A stretch of DNA of 64,000 nucleotides from Druceiella hillmani (Eukaryota > Arthropoda > Insecta > Lepidoptera > Hepialidae), in the NCBI GenBank assembly GCA_039881145.1, contig JAYKKI010000075.1:1497001-1561000 (forward strand), in the 5' to 3' direction. Numbering within the stretch: the stretch's first letter is position 1; each line of letters begins with the position of its first letter. The translations under genes and the position numbers were made by a program. The notes beneath the pieces are model-generated. The model was not told the DNA's origin. It saw nothing but the letters and a program-made list of their open reading frames with translations, and ran no database searches. Shown here in pieces: positions 1 through 10,050 of the stretch.

Positions 1-176
1 CTTCAGGTGGGATATTAGCAAAGATAATATCTGTGCTAATATCCCACCTGAAGATGTTGTAATACAACGAAACCTAGGTCGTGGTTAAAGAAATTAAAGA
101 AAGTAGAAATAATACTACATCACGTAGTTTCATTTAATTGTGAATAATGAATTTCTACAAAATTAACGCCAAATAT
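1..176 (+). repeat. Foldback element, copy 1 (truncated by window start)
   Basis: The window opens inside the centre of a foldback element. Bases 1-20 and 34-53 are perfect inverted repeats around a 13-nt loop. They are followed by one arm (AACCTAGGTCGTGG, then GTAGAAATAATACTACATCA) that ends in AATTAACGCCAAATATA. The same sequence recurs at 190-345, 358-521, 39160-39400 and 59281-59521, so this is a dispersed family. It has no coding capacity and is probably a MITE-like or foldback DNA element. Confidence 0.75.
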
Positions 177-189
177 ACTCAATATTTGT

Positions 190-345
190 ATGACAACATT
201 TTCAGGTGGGCAGTTTGTAAACATTCTTAATCTCAATTCTGTAGTAATTTCAAATTGCCCACCTAAATATACTGTCATACTACGAAACCTAGGTCACGGT
301 AAGGAATTTAAATAAAATAGAAATAATATTACATCAATTAGTTTC
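190..345 (+). repeat. Foldback element, copy 2 (diverged, centre plus right arm)
   Basis: The centre is a loose hairpin with arms near 210-220 (TCAGGTGGGC) and 256-266 (GCCCACCTAA). It is followed by the right-arm sequence with CGAAACCTAGGTC and a diverged AATAATATTACATCA. This copy lacks a left arm. It sits directly beside copies 1 and 3, so this corner is a nest of the family. Confidence 0.65.
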
Positions 346-357
346 ATTTATTGAATA

Positions 358-521
358 TATTTGGCGTTAATTTTATTCACAATTAAATGAAACTACGTGA
401 TGTAGTATTATTTCTACTATATTTAAGTTCTTTATCACGACCCAGGTTTTGTTGTATCACAACATTTTCAGGTGGACTATTAGCAAGGATTGCGAAAGAA
501 ATGTAAAGAACTTAAAGAAGT
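358..521 (+). repeat. Foldback element, copy 3 (left arm plus shortened right arm)
   Basis: The copy starts with TTTGGCGTTAATTTT and runs through ACTACGTGATGTAGTATTAT and TTCAGGTGG to the hairpin centre. It then has only a short stretch of the right arm (AAAGAACTTAAAGAAG). The left arm is the reverse complement of the right arm of copy 1. Confidence 0.7.
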
Positions 522-774
522 TTCATTTAATCTAAATATACATGTTTATTATCAAGTAATTTTATAAGATAAAATTTAACATATTTCAGATTTAACCTTG
601 TAGTTTTAAGACTTCCGTGGAAATATATCTAGAGATATGTAAATTTTTTGGAAGCTTTTATGCAAGAATAGTTAGAGGAATCAGAAAAATCATCTATCTG
701 GTTTTGGAGTTAGACTCGATTCGGCGGGTCTTTCTACTCATTATTTACGAGAATACGAGATATAACCACGAATA
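522..774. other. AT-rich interval, nothing recognised
   Basis: No repeat shared with the rest of the window and no convincing reading frame was seen here. Confidence 0.5.
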
Positions 775-852
775 TTTATACTATACCTAGAGATTAATGG
801 CACGCTTTAATTATAGAGCTTCTTATTTACAATGTGTCATGTAAATACATGT

Positions 853-894
853 AACAACTTTGCTGAAACATAAATATGTTTCAGCAAAGTTGTT
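853..894. repeat. Perfect 20-bp-arm hairpin inside the left inverted repeat
   Basis: Arms at 853-872 and 875-894 are perfectly complementary (core ACTTTGCTGAAACATA) around a 2-nt loop. The right terminal repeat near 2256-2281 has only one arm of this hairpin, so the left end carries an extra inverted duplication. Confidence 0.85.
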
Positions 895-1572
895 ATCAAA
901 TACCTCTTTGATACTATAAGTCGTCGATTTATACGTGATTTTTGTATTGAACTGTAAAAAGTTTGTCGCGTTGTATTTTTTCTCTGTAATGCGAAGGTAC
1001 TAATATACGGTATTTGACTATATTTATTTTATTACTAAAATAGAATCAATAATTACATTAAAACGGTTAAAATAAATATATCGTATCTAGGACTTTTCAT
1101 TACAAAGTTATAACGACTTAATAATTGACACACTACGATTCGCGCGAAAACATGCAAAACACAAGTACAAAACATAACTGGCTTATGACGTCACTGGCCA
1201 GTTATTTAGCATTCATTAAAAATTATATTTAATATTTTTATCTCGTATATTTTAGTATCTAGTTAAATATTGCGTTTAAATTAAATATTGCATATTATAA
1301 TTTTCTCATTTTTTTGCGCGGAAACTAAATTCATAATAATTTTATTAAATTTAATGAGCAAAAAAATTTACTCTTTTTTCTATTTAGAAGTTTCGATTAA
1401 TTGTTTGTTATGTGCGTTATTTTTTTCATCACAAGTTTTTTTTAAAGCTACTCTAAATAAATCGCAAATACCCTATTGTTTAATCACGAGTTGTTAGAAA
1501 AAAAAGATTGATTTTCATTCAACTTTGCAGAGTGGAGAGTAATTAGAATTTGTTAAGTTATCAAAATGGATA

Positions 1573-1662
1573 ATGTCTAAAATAGATCGCAAGTTTATAT
1601 TAGATGATGAAATAGAAAATGACTTTCAGAGCAACAAAATGAATGAAGAGATAATGGTGTAG
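1573..1662 (+). pseudogene. 29-codon ORF inside the inverted-repeat element, possible transposase N-terminus remnant
   Basis: An ATG at 1573 opens an acidic 29-residue frame (MSKIDRKFILDDEIENDF and so on) that ends at TAG 1660-1662. Its position between the terminal repeats and its charged start resemble the N-terminus of some insect transposases. That is only a suggestion, because no catalytic domain follows. The next longer frame, at 1693, is in a different register and has no recognisable domain. Confidence 0.2.
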
Positions 1663-2335
1663 TAACAATTAATAGTTTTCGAAAGGCGTCCATTGACATT
1701 ACGTAGTGGAGTGCTGGTATTGTTGATGGTAGTGTGTCGTCAATTTCATACCTATATTAGCGCTAAAAATGAGGAAAGTATTGTAACAATCTTGAACTTT
1801 GAAGTAAAAAGAGTAAACGACAAAGCGAGAATAGAATATATGCTCTATATGCGAACAAAATGTGAAATGAACGAGTATAATTTCAATAATTAAGAAATAA
1901 TCTTAAGCTCAGTTAAATAATTAGTTGTAGTGTTTGCATAACGAGTAATTTGAAAGAAAATTTACATGTAAGATGTGTCACAGTTAATATCACATGAGGA
2001 AAATCATGAAAAAAATTACTCCATTGGATTGCAGAAATGATTATATATAATAAATCGAAACTTCTAAATAGGAAAAGGTATCAATTTTAAATTATATTTT
2101 ATAATATTCTATTTTAGTAATCAAATAAATATAGTCAAATACGCTATTTTAGTAACTTCGCAATAAAGAGAAAAAATACAACGCGACAAACTTTTTACAG
2201 TTCACTACAGAAATCATGTATAAATCGACGACTTTTAGTATCAAAGAGGTATTTGATAACAACTTTGCTGAAACATAAATACATGGTACATTGTAAATAA
2301 GAAGCGCTACAAGTCCTATAGTATAAATATATATT

Positions 2336-4682
2336 AAACAAATAAGCGCAGATGAACTGAAGATTTATCGCCATTTGTAGAATTATTTGTCGCTGAAGAA
2401 ACCGACGGAATTGGATTAGAAAAGTTATTATTGAAGATGAAGTGATAACCTGTGGATGGACAGATATAGAAGGCGAAATAAAATTTGAAATAAATATTCA
2501 TAGATATGTTAATTAAACAATTAGGAATTGCTAATATGTCTAATACATAAAAAAGTCTCGATTCTTTCACGAGATTTTTAGTATTTTATTTATTAGCTAT
2601 TGACAATACAAATCGCTCTTCGCACTGAAAAAGTTATCTTGTTAGTGATACATATAAATACATTATTAAAATAAAAGGATTTATTTAAAAAAAAACTAAC
2701 ACTGTCATCTAGTGGGGAATTTTAGAACTGAGATCACGATGGTTGAAAATAAAAGAAACAGATGTCGCTTTTAAATAATTAATTAATAATCTATTATCTT
2801 ACTGCTCACTTTCCATGAGCTAAAAATACAATGTTTTTTATTGCAAAAGTTGAATAATTCTCTGGAATAAACAAAATAAGTATTTATTAATGTATCAGTG
2901 GTTTACGAATGATCGTTCTCGTTATATTTTCTTTCTTTGCATATCACTCGATACCAAAATGATACCTATGTGTTAATTTTATGTATTAGCGTATTACGCT
3001 TGTCCATATTTATATAAATCCTTTATGACATCTTAATATCTTTATTATAGATAATTAAATTAATGTTTTCTCAGTGTATACTGTTTCTTATGTATGCGTG
3101 ACACAAATGATTTCACTTTAAAATAATATATTTTCATAAAAGAAACGTAATAAGTTCCCTTATTCAATAAACCCTCACAATTGGCGCCAATTAGCTCTGT
3201 CATCACGACTTCATCTCTATTCTCTTTGTTTACAAAACATTCCATAGTTTCGCGACCAAAGACAATTGGAAAATGGTGGGAGGTTAGCGAGTCATATGAT
3301 TTTAGTATTTCTATTGAAACTAAAGATGAGTTGTTTGATTGGTATCCGTTAATATCTTTTATTTATCAATCAATAAGCCAATGGGTATGGTCATTACTTA
3401 GCTTTAGTTGTTAGAAACATTAATTATTGTTTATGGTTATTGCCTATATTACGACGTTGACAATTCGCTTGAGATAATGCTTTGACATTCGTGTAGACGC
3501 AAAATAGCCTTTTGGTTTTTGTATTCTTGAATGTTTTGATGTATGAAAGTTGGTTAAATTTACGAGTACGTGGGAAGAACCGAAGAATGCCATTAATGCT
3601 TTGCAGTATCTCTTTCTATTTTGCAAAATGAATAAAGTTAATTTAAAATATACATTGAAGGTAAACAATTAAGTATTCTTTAGATCTTCAGCTTCATTTT
3701 AAAAATGCCCCTTAATGTTTTCTTTTTTTTTAATTATCATGCTTTATTAATTGTCGACTTAAATGACCAGAGCATGGTTTTTGTCTCATTGTTAGTTTGA
3801 ATTTATGATAAATAGTAGTTTCGCCATCATATGAACTATACCCATGTTATACATGACTCATTTGGGGGACTGAAAACTTTAAATTCAGTTGTGGTCGCTT
3901 ATAATGAAACATTAATCACAAAAATTAGTTAAGGTAACCATAAGACCCGTTTCGTGCACTTCATGAGCCGCACTCATGCACTGCAACTTAGTGAATCGGG
4001 AGAAAGTTCTATATAATTTTTTGGGTAATTTTTATTTTTAAAATTCTCACCAATTTACAAAATTTTCTATCCTGTGCTGCATATTTAAAATTAAAAATAC
4101 ATATATACTATTTGCTTTCTAATATTGTATAACTTAATATTTGTAATACTGATGACATAAATTTTTGACGACTATATGCATCATACTGAATTTTGTAAAT
4201 TTTTGAGAATTTAAAAAAAAATTGAGGGCATACAATTTAATACACATTACAGAAGTGAATATAGTAAGCGGTAAAACGAGAGAGAGAGAAACAGAGAGAG
4301 TGAGAGAGAAAATAAACTAGGTCCATAGAATGCAAAATTCGCATAAGATTTTAATTTTATACATTCAGAAAAATTAAAAAAATATCAGTACAAATCGACT
4401 GAAATATATAGTAAAATTGTCATATATTAGATATTTACGTCGATTGTAATGTACATAGCAATTGTAAATTAAAAAATTGACGCAATATATCAGATAATTG
4501 AATAGATTGCCAGTACCAGAACAAGGCTAAATGCTGCTGAAGGAAGTCGGGATGTGTTGCTTCTGTTGTAAATTATATTTATGACAATTATATGTGTGGG
4601 TTCATTGCAAATTTATAAGTAAATTAAGTACATATGTTGTTAGTTTTGTAATGGATGAAGTATACGCAAAATTAGTAATAAT
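2336..4682. other. AT-rich interval without recognised genes
   Basis: No coding signal or family repeat was recognised over about 2.3 kb. Short frames at 2334-2570, 3060-3245, 3181-3414 and 3444-3668 overlap each other on both strands and show no domain. A GA-rich low-complexity tract lies at 4278-4312. Confidence 0.5.
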
Positions 4683-4913
4683 TCAATAATAAATAGATAA
4701 ATAAACCGACAAAAGTTTGACAGTTTAATTTAATACAAATAGCGTACAAAACAGTTGACAGCAATAGTGAACGCCATTTTAGTTTGTTTTACGCGCATGC
4801 GTACACTTCTCGTCTTATTCTATCGTGTTCACCCATCTCTCTTGATTGTTAGCTAAATACCTATTTTCCGTCCTTCTCGCGATAGATTTGTTATATTCAA
4901 ACGTTGCAACTAA
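4683..4913 (+). repeat. Dispersed repeat, copy A (partner at 9200-9445)
   Basis: Landmarks AATAGATAAA, TTTGACAGTTTA, ATACRAAACAGYTGA, GTGARCSCCATTTT, TCTCGATTGTTAGCTAA and GCGATAGA occur in the same order and spacing here and at 9200-9445. No coding capacity was seen. The copies are diverged by substitutions and small indels, consistent with an old non-autonomous transposon. Confidence 0.7.
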
Positions 4914-5328
4914 ACGTACGTTAGATGACATTCGAATAAAATACATTTCTAATACTATGACCCTTCGTATCTCTGAAACGATTCTTAAGTTCATCTCAAA
5001 ATTTCTTTGTAATTAATGTCTCATTACAAGGTATTTTCTAAACGGGCCCAAAAACCACCATTTCTAGAATCACTCTTAAGTAGCTATTCGTTACTTGCTT
5101 GCAGAGTCATTATGTAACAAATAGAAATATTTTAATATTTAGTAAAGATGTGTTTCAGTGATAATTAGTGTTATTTTTATCCGGCAAAGCCAAAATAAGA
5201 ATTATGAATTTAGTAGGTTTTTGATTCAAATATAAATTAAATCTTGCAGAAAATAAAATTTTAATAAATAAGATGTTGTTTCATTTCCCGTGATTATCTA
5301 ATTGACAAAATAATTTGGATAAATAAAA
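4914..5328. other. Interval with nothing recognised
   Basis: AT-rich, with no repeated or coding structure seen. Confidence 0.4.
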
Positions 5329-5950
5329 CCTGTCAAGTACGAATAGAACTCTCACTATGAGGGTTCTGTACACTTACGATTATTAATATTTAAGTGTACG
5401 TAGCATCTCTATTAATCTATTTATGAATATTAATTTTTTCAGAAAGTAAATAGTGTTGTCCACTATACCGTTCTCAGGTGTTTTAAACATGGGGTACTTA
5501 ATTATAAAATCTAGAATAATTGCTAAGTTTTCCTACAACCTTTTCGTAGGTTTTAGCATCCTAAATTATGAAAAATTATGGTTTTAGTTTTAGGTAAAAA
5601 CATATTTTTTCGTAATGTTAGGTTACGTAATTTAGGAAATAAGGACATATTTTTATACATATTTTTCGGTATATTTCTGAAGACATATACTCTTATTATT
5701 AGCTCCTTCCAACGACACCCTACCCTTAAAAAAATTCTAACACTTACTTTGCCCCTGGACCCCAAATTTGCATATAAATATTTTTGAGTGCTAACTATTA
5801 AGATACGTGCTGTTTAATATGTTTTGTTACTGTGCAAATTTCTACATCAAGTGATTTCTGAGAAAAAGGGCTTTGAAAAATAGAAAGACAGACGCGTGAA
5901 TGATTTTATAAGGGTACCTATTTTCCTTTTGAGATATGGAACCCTAAAAT
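5329..5950 (+). mobile_element. Non-autonomous retroelement-like repeat (600-bp family S), near full length
   Basis: The head has the family pattern (CTGTCAAGTACGAATAGAAC, then CTCACTATGAGGGTTC). The tail has GTGATTTCTGAGAAAA, GACAGACGCGTG, ATAAGGGTACC and GGAACCCTAAAA. Head and tail match the better preserved copy at 31478-32092. The head resembles a tRNA-like A box and B box (GGNTCNNNAC), which suggests a pol III-derived SINE-like element. This repeat type is common in Lepidoptera. Overlapping frames on both strands at 5553-5787 are chance ORFs within it. Confidence 0.65.
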
Positions 5951-6298
5951 TATTAATATGGTGGTTAGAATAAAAGAAATGTACGTGAATGTGAATTCAG
6001 TTAAATACAATTTCATTCAGAGTAAACTGATTATACAAGAGAAAATTTCAAAAATACGTGGTTTGTTTGTTAAGTTAACTAAGAAAAATAATAAACAATT
6101 TAACCGTGACTGTTGGAAAATTGGCCTTATGCCGTTTAATTAGAGATACTGCACGTTCTAATCACTGGAATCTTCGTTCTAATCAAAATGGTTGTGTAGT
6201 TTCTCGTCTATTCGCTTGTTTTTTTCAAATTTATTTAGTATTTACGTAACTATTTTCAAATTTCCTTTATTAAATTTCCGTAATAGATAAATAATAAA

Positions 6299-6560
6299 AT
6301 TGTTAAATACGTGTATAACTCTAATGGGGGTTCCATAAACACTTAGGCGATTATAAACATTTAAGCGTATATATCACTATATAAGTATATAAATATATTG
6401 TCTAGTATACCTTTCACAGAAATAATAAATACATATTTTAAAATACAAAGTGTTTTTGCAATTGACTTAAGTCACTTAAGCTTCTACGAACTTTTTATAG
6501 ACTCAAATACATATCATAATTTGGTCGATTATCATTCGTAAATTAATGGAGCCTACTTAG
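6299..6560 (+). repeat. Family S repeat, 5' part (subfamily shared with 38225-38640)
   Basis: The sequence contains AAATACGTGTATAACTC, ATGGGGGTTCC, then ATATATTGTCTAGTATAC, CATATTTTAAAATACAAAG and TGGAGCCTACTTAGCTG. The last four blocks recur in the same order at 38460-38580. The GACAGAC tail is missing, so the copy is 3'-truncated or rearranged. Confidence 0.55.
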
Positions 6561-7710
6561 CTGTGATATTTCCTTGTAATGTCTTTATATATACTACTAT
6601 TGTTAATACTTTTCAAATATTCGAGAATCGCATGTGAATAAAAATGACTACTACAAATCTTAATATTTCGCGGACGGATCCCTGTATCAAAAGTGTTCTG
6701 CCATATTACAGCTATAAAGCACTAACAAAATGCGGCTCTAACAGTATTTTAGAACATTCAAACTAAAATGCCATTCAAGCTAAACTTCTCGTGGCATTAT
6801 CTTTTGTCCCCTTAATAACGCTTACACTTTATTAGTATAATAGATATACTATTAAATATTCTTGAGTTACGAATTTTTTTGTCTACGTAGAAATTTAACA
6901 CTGGGCTCTTGCTTTTGTCTATTTAGAAAAGCTTTTTAGTCGTATTAGCATTTTAATTTCATCAAAATAATGAAATATTACGTTAGCGTCTAGGAGGGTG
7001 TCGATGGAAATATTGCATTAGCATATAGGAGGATTTTAATTAAAATCTAAATTTTTCGACAGGAATTTTGTTGAGGGAGAAAGTGGGTCTAATGAGTCAC
7101 CATTTTTTAAAATGTGTTCCGCAATGTATCATGTGGAAGATGGCAAGTTGAAAAAAATAAATCCAAAAATATTACTTTTACTTATGTATTATATATTTCT
7201 TGACCAAGATTTGTGAGGATGTTGAGGAAGTGGGGTAAAGGCGTTTCACGCCGCCTTCTTACTTCTACTACTTTGAAAGATAAAAATCGCGCAATTACAA
7301 ATCCGACTTGAGAAAGTTCCGTACTTTTATGGATACGATGTAATTGTTATTCGAGGGACGACAGAGGTATATATACCTCAGGTTACAGAAGACCAATTTC
7401 ATTATATATGTAACAGAGACATGAAAATTGTTCTCATTAAAATTTTATTTAAGAGATATGACCTATGTCCATCACGTTATGGTAAACAGTTTCCGTAGAA
7501 CCCATTCTATTTTTCACTTAATCGATTCATGACCGTGAAAGGTCGACCCTCCTTCTCGGATTTGCCATAGTCAGATAAAAAGGAAAAAATATTTTTTACT
7601 CAATTTGGTTAAATTTATGAATGAAATTGCCAAAAATATATAAACTTAATGTTTTCCCCTCCACATCCTTAATTTATTAAACTGTGTCTACCAAACTTTT
7701 ACCTATTGAA
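6561..7710. other. Interval with nothing recognised
   Basis: No domain-bearing frame or shared repeat was identified over about 1.1 kb. A pyrimidine/purine-mixed stretch at 7200-7600 is less AT-rich than its surroundings but has no coding signal. Confidence 0.4.
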
Positions 7711-7985
7711 ACCATTAAAAATCTGAAATCATGGAGAATCATTTTGAGAGCATACAGAGATACTTTTACCGGTAGTTATTAGCAGCACATACTTGTATCT
7801 GATAAAATGAAATTATTTTCTAATAATATAGATAATTTCTGCAGCGCAACCTTTAACCTAAGAAACTGAAACTACACCATTGAAAATCAGAAATCATGGA
7901 GATTCATTTTGAGAGCACACCGAGGTACTTTTACCGATAATAAAATTGTTTTGTGATAATATAGATAACTTCTGCAGCACATATT
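7711..7985. repeat. Two-copy direct repeat, 165-bp offset
   Basis: The block starting ACCATTAAAAATCTGAAATC at 7711 is repeated at 7876, with ATGGAGATTCATTTTGAGAG, GATACTTTTACCG and ATATAGATAA in order. The second copy is shorter by an internal deletion. Both copies end at TTCTGCAGCRCA. Confidence 0.75.
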
Positions 7986-8605
7986 GTGAACGATATTTAA
8001 ATACGCTCTGTATGATAACATATCATGTGCTCATATGTCTGTAGGTTCGCAGTGACCTTTTCATTACATTTTATCTTTTGTCCGTGGCTTTGTTCGCGTG
8101 TATTGTAAATTTTAAAATGTTTGAACATGTGGTATTTGGGGTTGTGGCGTAAAAGTTTTCCTGCTATTTTCAACTATTCGACATTAATCATATTGTTTCC
8201 ATACGTTTAATAATGTTTATTAGTGAAGTGATTATATTTTTATGAAATGATAAAACGTTCACTATTCCGTTTCTTGATGGCACAGCGCGGTGGCATTTGT
8301 ATTTAATTCACCAGTGGATTGAGCAGCGTTTTATCGACGCGTTGATCCAATTATCGGGAAACAAAAAAATTAATTACATAACAGACAATGACTAAAACAT
8401 ACAACGAATGGAAAGATTGTTAAAAATTACACGGTGTATGCAAACATAAATTTAACATGTTAAAAATAGTGTGCTGGTCGTTATCGATTTTCGAAGGGCT
8501 GGGCCAAAAAATTGTTCTTATTATCCTAAAGGTACATTTATAACAAAAAAACTGGAGTGTAAATTTAAAATAATATTTAATAATAATACATTCTTGTAGT
8601 CTTGA
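7986..8605. other. Interval with nothing recognised
   Basis: No gene or repeat was recognised here. The frame at 8420-8668 on the minus strand overlaps the transposon end at 8606 and is treated as chance. Confidence 0.4.
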
Positions 8606-8823
8606 GTCCCAAAATTCACGCAAGATTTGAATTTTGCGCCATTTGTGCGGGACAGTGTTGCCAACCAAAAAAAAATACAGTGTGACAGCTGACAGTTCAG
8701 GGTTATTAAAAATGGAGCGCTACACAGAAGAACAACGCATTTTTATTGTTGAGCAAAATTTACAATTTTTAATTATAAACCTGTGTTTTCTATCAAAATT
8801 ACTTCTTGCGGGAATTTTGGGAC
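8606..8823 (+). mobile_element. Internally deleted mariner/IS630-like DNA transposon (218 bp)
   Basis: The left end GTCCCAAAATTCACGCAAG (8606-8624) and the right end, read as reverse complement GTCCCAAAATTCCCGCAAG, differ by one base, so these are terminal inverted repeats. Only the start of a transposase remains inside (8712-8756). The element is a MITE-like deletion derivative. No clear TA duplication is visible at the ends. Confidence 0.75.
8712..8756 (+). pseudogene. Transposase N-terminal remnant (DUF4817-type HTH start)
   Basis: The ATG at 8712 opens MERYTEEQRIFIVEQ. This is the characteristic start of the DUF4817 helix-turn-helix found at the N-terminus of many insect mariner/Tc1-superfamily transposases. 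After these 15 residues the frame leaves the family pattern (NLQFLII...) and runs straight into the right terminal repeat, so about the last 95 percent of the protein is deleted. The longer frame at 8634-8957 is only this start plus non-homologous sequence. Inactive, and useful only to classify the element. Confidence 0.7.
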
Positions 8824-8826
8824 AAC

Positions 8827-8915
8827 CTATAGTAAGGGGTTATAGTAAACAGGTAAAAGGTATAGTAAGGGGTTATAGTAAACAGGGGGGCTATAGTAAA
8901 CAGGTAAAGGGAGAC
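8827..8915 (+). repeat. Short imperfect tandem repeat (TATAGTAAACAGG)
   Basis: GGTTATAGTAAACAGG-like units occur at least three times, and the block TATAGTAAGGGGTTATAGTA occurs twice. The array abuts the right end of the deleted mariner-like element. Confidence 0.7.
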
Positions 8916-8955
8916 TTGAACAAAAATTTTGGGATATGTAAAATAATCAAAATTT

Positions 8956-8964
8956 AATATATAC

Positions 8965-9016
<52 letters not shown>

Positions 9017-9020
9017 TTAT

Positions 9021-9091
<71 letters not shown>
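8956..9091. repeat. AT microsatellite
   Basis: About 135 bp of TA dinucleotide with rare C or TT interruptions. Confidence 0.95.
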
Positions 9092-9199
9092 GTTTAAAAA
9101 AGTATACTATAACTTGTAAACTAACAGTTGGTAATTAAATTAGCCTATGAGATAAGTGAAGACTCTCTATTATCTGTGTTAAATAAGCCATTGAAAAAA

Positions 9200-9445
9200 A
9201 GTATAAATGAATCATAAATAGATAAACGAATCGGCAAAATTTTGACAGTTTACTTTGACATACATAACATACGAAACAGCTGATGGCGTTAGTGAGCCCC
9301 ATTTTTGTTTACCTCTCTCGCGTGTCACCTATTGTCCATTCTTCTTGCAATGGACTTTTCTCTCGATTGTTAGCTAAGTACCTATCCCTTGCGATAGACT
9401 TTTAGATTAAGACGTTAAAACCAAATGTTGCAAAAACGTTGCATC
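9200..9445 (+). repeat. Dispersed repeat, copy B (partner at 4683-4913)
   Basis: Collinear with copy A: AATAGATAAACGAATCGGC, TTTTGACAGTTTAC, ATACGAAACAGCTGA, CTCGATTGTTAGCTAAG and CCTTGCGATAGAC. Confidence 0.7.
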
Positions 9446-10050
9446 ACCACACACAAAGAAGTTTTACTTCTGTTGCGGCACAGAGTTGCATGCGTTCAAT
9501 TTTTTTTTTATATCTTAATTATTTATTGAGTTATTATAAAATTAACACGAACAATTACATCGAACGCTGTAGAGCCAACAAAGGTTATTAGCGCGGCCCA
9601 CGCGTCTGGTACGCACTTTGCGTGTTCAGCACTGTTAAAAATGTATTATATGTACAATCGCATGATAATATACTAATTGATAAATGTATAATATGTATAA
9701 TCGTATATTTTAGTAGAGACTTATTATAATAAGTTCGAGTCGAACTTAGCTGAATTACTTTTTAACGACAATCGGAAAGAGTTTAGTTATTACCGGTATT
9801 GTCGACAATTAACTATTTATTTTGTAGTTTAGTCGAGCACAGAGATTTTATAAAAATGCTATCCATATAATCTATAATAATTAATTACATGCTTCAATAT
9901 GCTGGATTTTTTTACATATTTTATTGTTGTATGTAATACCGTTAAATGTCATTTAAGCGCACCTATAACGGTTTAAATATCACGATTCAGATATTCATTC
10001 GACGTACTTTCATTTTCTTCACATAATCATTATTGTTAGCCATATAAAAT
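9446..10050. other. Interval with nothing recognised
   Basis: AT-rich, with a short GC-richer patch near 9590-9630. No gene or repeat was recognised. Confidence 0.4.

Larger units (their letters stand above)
775..2335. mobile_element. 1.5 kb element with long terminal inverted repeats
   Basis: About 240 bp at 818-1050 is an imperfect inverted repeat of 2096-2312. Shared landmarks are CTTCTTATTTACAATGT, the stretch TATCAAATACCTCTTTGATA, GTCGTCGATTTATAC and AAAGTTTGTCGCGTTGTATT. Similarity continues weakly outward to about 775 and 2335 (ATATTTATACTAT). The roughly 1 kb interior has no intact transposase. It holds only a 29-codon ORF at 1573-1662 and an unrelated-looking 66-codon frame at 1693-1893. 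The best reading is an internally decayed DNA transposon or large MITE. The superfamily is not identified and no clear target-site duplication was found. Confidence 0.7.

Noticed and set aside
5553..5787. Overlapping 69-70-codon ORFs on both strands
   Set aside because: They lie within the family S repeat, are mirror images of each other and show no domain.
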